Part shown: piece by piece, positions 52,893 to 56,811 of the stretch
Layout: the number at the start of each line of letters is the position of its first letter
Position numbering within the stretch: the stretch's first letter is position 1
Assembly (NCBI GenBank): GCA_000435635.1
Contig: FR882132.1
Coordinates: forward strand, 7,275 to 64,085
Length of the DNA: 56,811 bases
Direction of reading: 5' to 3'
Source of the DNA: Prevotella sp. CAG:1320
Lineage (GTDB): Bacteria > Bacteroidota > Bacteroidia > Bacteroidales > Bacteroidaceae
Translations under genes and position numbers: made by a program
The notes under the pieces: model-generated
What the model was told of the DNA's origin: nothing
Databases searched by the model: none
Seen by the model: the letters and a program-made list of their open reading frames with translations, nothing else

Positions 52893-54254
52893 TTACTTAT
52901 TTTGGCTGAACATCCAGTAATCAAAATACATCAATCGACCAGGTTTATCGCCTCTGCAAACAAAGTACAGGTCATGCACTCCGCTTACCTTGGACACGTC
53001 TGCCGATACCACTGCCCAACGGTCATCCCATCCCGTCATGGGCACTTTGAGCGTCGCCAACAGCGGTCCTTGGGGATTGTCGACACGCACTTCCATCGTC
53101 ACGCCTCCATTGTGAGTAGTACCCACACGGGCAGTTACCTTGGCGGGGCCTGCCTCACGGAAGTCCACGTCACGCACCTTGACGTAAGCGCCATCCTTCA
53201 TGGCATTGACATATACGCCTACTTCTTCGTTCTGCGCTCCCTTCATGCCCTCGGAGAACGCCATAGTCTCGGCCTCGGTCTTGCGATAGGGATTCAAGGT
53301 TCCCAATCCCTTGGTGATACCCGCCGTCATCTTCATAGGCTTGATGGTGCCGTCTTTGTTGAACTCCGCCTGCTCCACACACACGGAACGAGTAAAGCCG
53401 CCTCCGCCAGGCAACGCGCCATTATGATAGAACAAATAGGTATTGCCCTTATAGTCTACGATGCCGGGGTGATTGGTAAAGCTCCTGCCCTCGGTAGGCA
53501 TCAGCGTCCCGCAATTCTTCCACGGGCCGGTAGGACTCTTGCTCATGGAGTAGCCCAGGTGTTCCGAAATGGGTCCACCTGCCCACAACAGGTAATACCA
53601 CTTGTCGTGGCGATAGAGCCAAGGGCCTTCCTCGTAACGGGTAGGACGTTCTTCTACGTTGCCCTCACGCTTGCCGAAAGCCTCTTCCGTCATGGGAACG
53701 CGCACGATGTCCCCAGAATAGGATATCATGTCCTCGTTCAGCTTCACATAATAGCAGAACGGATTACCCCAATAGAGATAGGCCTGTCCGTCCTCGTCTA
53801 TCATCACAGAAGGGTCGATATCACCACGGCCACTGCTCACCAACGGCTTTCCCAGTGGGTCATAAAATGGTCCGTAAGGACTGTCGGCTACGGCCACGCC
53901 GATAGCGCCGCCCCCTCCTTTCTTCGTCACGGGGACATAAGCGTAATACTTGCCGTCACGCTCTACACACTGCATGGCCCATGCGTCGCTTTGCGCCCAG
54001 TCAAAGGTTTTCAGCGACAACACCACGCCATGGTCTGTCCAGTTCACCATGTCGGTGGTGGAATAAAGCTTCCAGTTATTCATCACGAACCAAGTAGAGT
54101 TATCCTCGTCATGGCTGGTGTAAAGGAAAAGCCGATCTCCGGAAACCATGGGTGCCGGGTCGGCGGTGTACATCGTCTGCACGATGGGATTCTGCGCCAT
54201 GCCCGCCAATGGAGACATGGCCAACAAACTACATAGGATTTTGTGTCGTAACAT
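52893..54254 (-). CDS. GH43 with C-terminal CBM6
   Basis: A 453-residue exported enzyme: signal peptide to about residue 20, GH43 propeller (about 25-305) and a CBM6 beta-sandwich (about 315-453). Catalytic candidates are the base Asp in [11 protein letters not shown], the pKa-modulating Asp in [12 protein letters not shown] and the acid Glu in [13 protein letters not shown]6 landmarks are RKTEAETMA at the start of the module, [11 protein letters not shown] and the ending LMYFDYWMF. The domain order matches arabinofuranosidases and xylosidases that act on arabinoxylan or arabinan. It is closely related to the next gene at 54370 (tandem duplicates). A long hairpin lies in the gap between them. 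Confidence 0.92.
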   Translation of the reverse strand: MLRHKILCSLLAMSPLAGMAQNPIVQTMYTADPAPMVSGDRLFLYTSHDEDNSTWFVMNNWKLYSTTDMVNWTDHGVVLSLKTFDWAQSDAWAMQCVERDGKYYAYVPVTKKGGGGAIGVAVADSPYGPFYDPLGKPLVSSGRGDIDPSVMIDEDGQAYLYWGNPFCYYVKLNEDMISYSGDIVRVPMTEEAFGKREGNVEERPTRYEEGPWLYRHDKWYYLLWAGGPISEHLGYSMSKSPTGPWKNCGTLMPTEGRSFTNHPGIVDYKGNTYLFYHNGALPGGGGFTRSVCVEQAEFNKDGTIKPMKMTAGITKGLGTLNPYRKTEAETMAFSEGMKGAQNEEVGVYVNAMKDGAYVKVRDVDFREAGPAKVTARVGTTHNGGVTMEVRVDNPQGPLLATLKVPMTGWDDRWAVVSADVSKVSGVHDLYFVCRGDKPGRLMYFDYWMFSQNK

Positions 54255-54289
54255 ATCTTTTATTGTTTTTCAATGCTCTTTTATAAGTG

Positions 54290-54360
54290 ACCGCGGAAGA
54301 AAACGATAGCGTACTGACGGACAACCCATCCACTTCCTTTGTATCGTTTTCTCCCGCGGT
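54290..54360. promoter_or_regulatory. Long inverted repeat between two GH43-CBM6 genes
   Basis: Two 19 bp arms (54290-54308 and 54342-54360), from ACCGCGGAAGAAAACGATA and its partner, pair with one mismatch around a 33 nt loop. It sits between the two tandem GH43-CBM6 genes on the - strand. It may be an intercistronic stabilising hairpin, an attenuator or a remnant of an insertion; no T tract follows the stem on either strand. Confidence 0.6.
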
Positions 54361-54369
54361 TATTTCTTG

Positions 54370-55728
54370 TTAACGCTCAAAGCGCCAATAGTCCAAGTTG
54401 AACAAGGCATGAGGCTTCCGCCCCTTGAACACCAAGTACAAGTCGTGCACGCCTGTCACGCCCTCCACCTGGGTAGTGAACTCTTTCCAGTTTTCCCACT
54501 CCCCAGTATACGGGATGCGCAAAGTGCCCATCAGCTTGCCCTCCAGACTATCGGCACGCAACTCTATCTGCCCGCCGAAATAGCGGCTGGAGGCAGCGGC
54601 CGTGAAGCGAGAGGCAGCCTCTGTGCCAAAGTCTACGTCTCTCAACTTGATATAGTCTCCGTGGTGGATGTCCGTGACATACACGCCCCGTTCTTCATCG
54701 GCATTCGTAGTCACGCCTTCCGACCACGCCATGGTCTCGGCTTCCACCCTGCGGTAGGGGTTCAACGTGCCAACACCCTTTACGATACCGGCATCGGTCA
54801 TGTGCATCTCGGGTATCTTTCCGTCCTTGCCATAGGTAAACTCCTCGACGCATACCGAGCGGCAATAGCTGTGTCCCCCAGGCAACGCGTCGTTATGGTA
54901 GAAGAAATAGGAGTGTCCCTTGTAGTCCACGATACCGGGATGGTTGGTGTTGCTGCCGCGTTCCGTGGGCATGACCACGCCTTGGGCTTTCCACTTGCCG
55001 TCAATCGACTTGCCCATGGAGTAGTGTATTGACTCCGGAAAGCCGGAAGCGTAAACCAGATAGTAACGCCCGTCGCGCTTGTAGACCCATGGAGCCTCGG
55101 TATATCCGCCCGACAAGGAAGGGTCCATGCGGTCGATAGCCTCTATCTCCCCGTCAAGACTCACCATGTCTTTGTTCAGTTTAGCGCGATAACACACGCC
55201 ATTACCCCAATAGAGCCAGGCCTGCCCGTCATCATCGATGAACACGGTAGGGTCTAGGTCGTCCCAGGAGTGCTTGGCATAGGTGGTCATGTTGTTGGTC
55301 ACCAAGGCGTGCCCCAAGGCATCCTTGAAAGGGCCATAAGGGCTGTCGGCCACGGCCACGCCGATACCGGAACCCGGGCTCTGGCTGTTTTGGGAAGAGA
55401 TATACCAATAAAACTTCCCGTTGCGGGGAACGCACTGCGCCGCGCTGGCGTCTCCTGCCGACCAAGCAAAATAACTGGTCCTGAGCGGCGTGCCATGATC
55501 GGTCCAGTTCACCATATCGGTGGTGGTGTAGAGACGGTATTCCCGCATCAGGTACGAGTCTCTTGGGGCATCCGGCTCATCGCAGCCTACATATAAATAT
55601 AAGGTATCCCCATACACCATCGGCGCGGGGTCGGTGGTGTAGTGGGTCTGTATGATGGGATTCTGCGCTTGCAGGTTGGCGGCCACCGCCAACAGGCAGC
55701 AAGCCAAGACTTTCCTTTTCAACATCAT
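54370..55728 (-). CDS. GH43 with C-terminal CBM6 (tandem duplicate of 52893-54254)
   Basis: A 452-residue exported enzyme with the same layout as its neighbour: signal peptide (MMLKRKVLACCLLAVAANLQAQ), GH43 propeller (about 25-305) and CBM6 (about 315-452). Triad candidates are Asp in TTDPAPMVYGD, Asp in DLDPTVFIDDDG and Glu in YTEAPWVYKRDGRYYL. CBM6 begins RRVEAETMAWSEGV and ends NLDYWRF. The shared signatures [30 protein letters not shown] and GGxxxxRSVCVE show a duplication. Differences in the loops (SQNSQSPGSG against TKKGGGGA) suggest divergent specificity. It is 23 bp from the next upstream GH43 gene. Confidence 0.92.
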   Translation of the reverse strand: MMLKRKVLACCLLAVAANLQAQNPIIQTHYTTDPAPMVYGDTLYLYVGCDEPDAPRDSYLMREYRLYTTTDMVNWTDHGTPLRTSYFAWSAGDASAAQCVPRNGKFYWYISSQNSQSPGSGIGVAVADSPYGPFKDALGHALVTNNMTTYAKHSWDDLDPTVFIDDDGQAWLYWGNGVCYRAKLNKDMVSLDGEIEAIDRMDPSLSGGYTEAPWVYKRDGRYYLVYASGFPESIHYSMGKSIDGKWKAQGVVMPTERGSNTNHPGIVDYKGHSYFFYHNDALPGGHSYCRSVCVEEFTYGKDGKIPEMHMTDAGIVKGVGTLNPYRRVEAETMAWSEGVTTNADEERGVYVTDIHHGDYIKLRDVDFGTEAASRFTAAASSRYFGGQIELRADSLEGKLMGTLRIPYTGEWENWKEFTTQVEGVTGVHDLYLVFKGRKPHALFNLDYWRFER

Positions 55729-55751
55729 CTGGTTACTTTCCGTGTGAAACG

Positions 55752-56811
55752 TTACTTCACTCCCGCTAGTGGCAAGCGTTTCACTTCAGCGGGCTTCTCG
55801 TCCGCGAAAGGATTCACCACCTTCAGAGCCTCTTCTAATGGCTTGGCGGGCACAGTGACACCTTCCTTGGTCTGCTCCACGAAGGCCATCCGGCCATCAG
55901 GATAATAGTAAAGATAATCTACGCAGACAGACCTCCGGCCCGTGGCGCCGCCCTTTCCATTGAGCACCAACGCGCCATTATGGTAGAAAAGGTAGGAATT
56001 GCCCTTGTAGTCCACCACGGCGGGATGGATGGTGAAGCTATTGTCTGCCATGCCGGTCAACGCGCCTTGGTAAGTCCAGGTGCCGTCTATCTCCTTGGCG
56101 GTGGCGTAGTGTATCATCTCCCGACCCTTGCCCATGGAGGCATAGGTCAAGTAGTAGAGGTCGCCATGCTTGTGGAGCCAAGGACCTTCCACGTAGTGAG
56201 GCAAGTCAAGTACCTCGATGGGGCCGTCCAGTGACACCATGTCTTGCTTCAGCTTCACGATGAAGCAAGTGCCGTTGCCCCAGCAGAGCCAGGGAGTGCC
56301 GTTGTCGTCTATCAGCACCGTGGGGTCTATGTCGTTCCACCACCCGCGCTTGCCGTTGGGGGTCATCTTGTCAGAGATAAGGGGTTTGCCTATCGCGTCA
56401 ACAAAAGGACCCGTGGGGCTGTCGCTCACGGCCACGCCCACGCACTTGCCATTATATTCGCCTCCGCCCTGCGCGGTGACATAATAGTAAAACTTGCCGT
56501 CTTTCTCCACCACTTGCGATGCCCAGGCCTCGCCTACGGCCCACTTGAAGTCCGTGGGCTTCAACACGCTGCCATGGTCTGTCCAGGTTTTCATGTCGGT
56601 AGTGGAATAGCAGAGCCACTCGGTGATGTTGAACATCTGCTGGTCGTCAGCCTCGTCGTGCCCGGTATAAAGGTAGAGCGTGCCGTCATGCACCAGGGTG
56701 GCGGGGTCTGCCGTGAACTTGTCTGTCACCATGGGGTTACCTTTCGGGGTGAAAGTCTTCACGCCCGCCTGCTGGGCGTTGGCCACGCCAGGTTGGCACA
56801 AAGCGGCGGGT
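55752..56811 (-). CDS. GH43 family glycosidase, 5' end outside window
   Basis: The visible 353 codons cover almost the whole protein. The first residues (PAALCQPGVANAQQAGV) are the end of a signal peptide, so the start codon lies beyond position 56811; the TTG at 56801 is not the start. GH43 triad candidates are Asp in TADPATLVHDG, Asp in DIDPTVLIDDNG and Glu in HYVEGPWLHKHG. There is no CBM6: the protein ends about 30 residues after the propeller, at RLPLAGVK. It is the third and least similar of the adjacent GH43 genes. It is upstream in the operon, so SusC/SusD-like genes may lie further to the right. Confidence 0.9.
   Translation of the reverse strand, partial: PAALCQPGVANAQQAGVKTFTPKGNPMVTDKFTADPATLVHDGTLYLYTGHDEADDQQMFNITEWLCYSTTDMKTWTDHGSVLKPTDFKWAVGEAWASQVVEKDGKFYYYVTAQGGGEYNGKCVGVAVSDSPTGPFVDAIGKPLISDKMTPNGKRGWWNDIDPTVLIDDNGTPWLCWGNGTCFIVKLKQDMVSLDGPIEVLDLPHYVEGPWLHKHGDLYYLTYASMGKGREMIHYATAKEIDGTWTYQGALTGMADNSFTIHPAVVDYKGNSYLFYHNGALVLNGKGGATGRRSVCVDYLYYYPDGRMAFVEQTKEGVTVPAKPLEEALKVVNPFADEKPAEVKRLPLAGVK

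Noticed and set aside
56799..56801. TTG as the start of the last GH43
   Set aside because: The frame remains open to the window edge and the visible residues are the tail of a signal peptide, so the start is outside.

Overview
This 56.8 kb window is from a Bacteroidota genome, most likely a member of the Bacteroidales close to Prevotellaceae. The evidence is content and signals: family-specific proteins (DUF2723, DUF5689, DUF3667, HU-HIG-like), SusB-type GH97, many lipoproteins and secreted glycosidases, and promoters of the Bacteroidota type (-7 TAnnTTTG or TAnnTTCG, with -33 TTTG about 20 bp upstream) instead of sigma70 boxes. No rRNA, tRNA, CRISPR array, transposase or phage gene was seen.

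Layout. (1) 1-9601: housekeeping and envelope genes on +: a secreted DPP-IV peptidase (5' end outside the window), purD, two membrane proteins (the second YqaA-like), a large DUF2723 GT-C glycosyltransferase-like protein, a polysaccharide deacetylase and a small lipoprotein. (2) 9615-21846: surface polysaccharide region. Two Wzx-like flippases diverge; the + strand operon continues with Wzz, an EpsG-like polymerase, three glycosyltransferases and a priming sugar transferase. Facing it is a - strand operon of Wzi, a lipoprotein and a WecA-like phosphosugar transferase. (3) 22123-27247: pyridoxamine kinase, an AspT/YidE-type transporter, an RluA-type pseudouridine synthase and an HU-like protein. 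(4) 27556-34353: a TonB-dependent receptor followed by two OB-fold-type lipoproteins, divergent from a secreted endonuclease/exonuclease/phosphatase protein; this looks like a dedicated uptake or scavenging system of unknown substrate. (5) 34350-42531: uridine kinase, HdeD-like protein, histidine phosphatase, a basic secreted protein, two overlapping AraC regulators, a sugar O-acetyltransferase, a probable gene remnant and a DUF3667 protein. (6) 42656-56811: a - strand glycan-degradation operon (part of a polysaccharide utilization locus) encoding four GH43 proteins, a CE6-like esterase, GH97, GH2 and GH31. The enzyme set fits a branched, acetylated arabinoxylan or a xyloglucan-like glycan; SusC/SusD are not in the window.

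The most unusual signal is not a gene. At least nine intergenic gaps carry short islands of repeats with a near-constant 22-24 bp period. Each island has its own core sequence, usually a small dyad, joined to a more variable 8-12 bp part. Three islands (11209, 24630, 40764) share one core family with an exact 22 bp step; others step by 22, 23 or 24 bp. They occur between convergent, divergent and tandem genes alike, so they are not simply promoters or terminators. A separate MITE-like element with terminal and subterminal inverted repeats and a 7 bp flanking duplication lies at 27368-27542, with two diverged relatives in the window.
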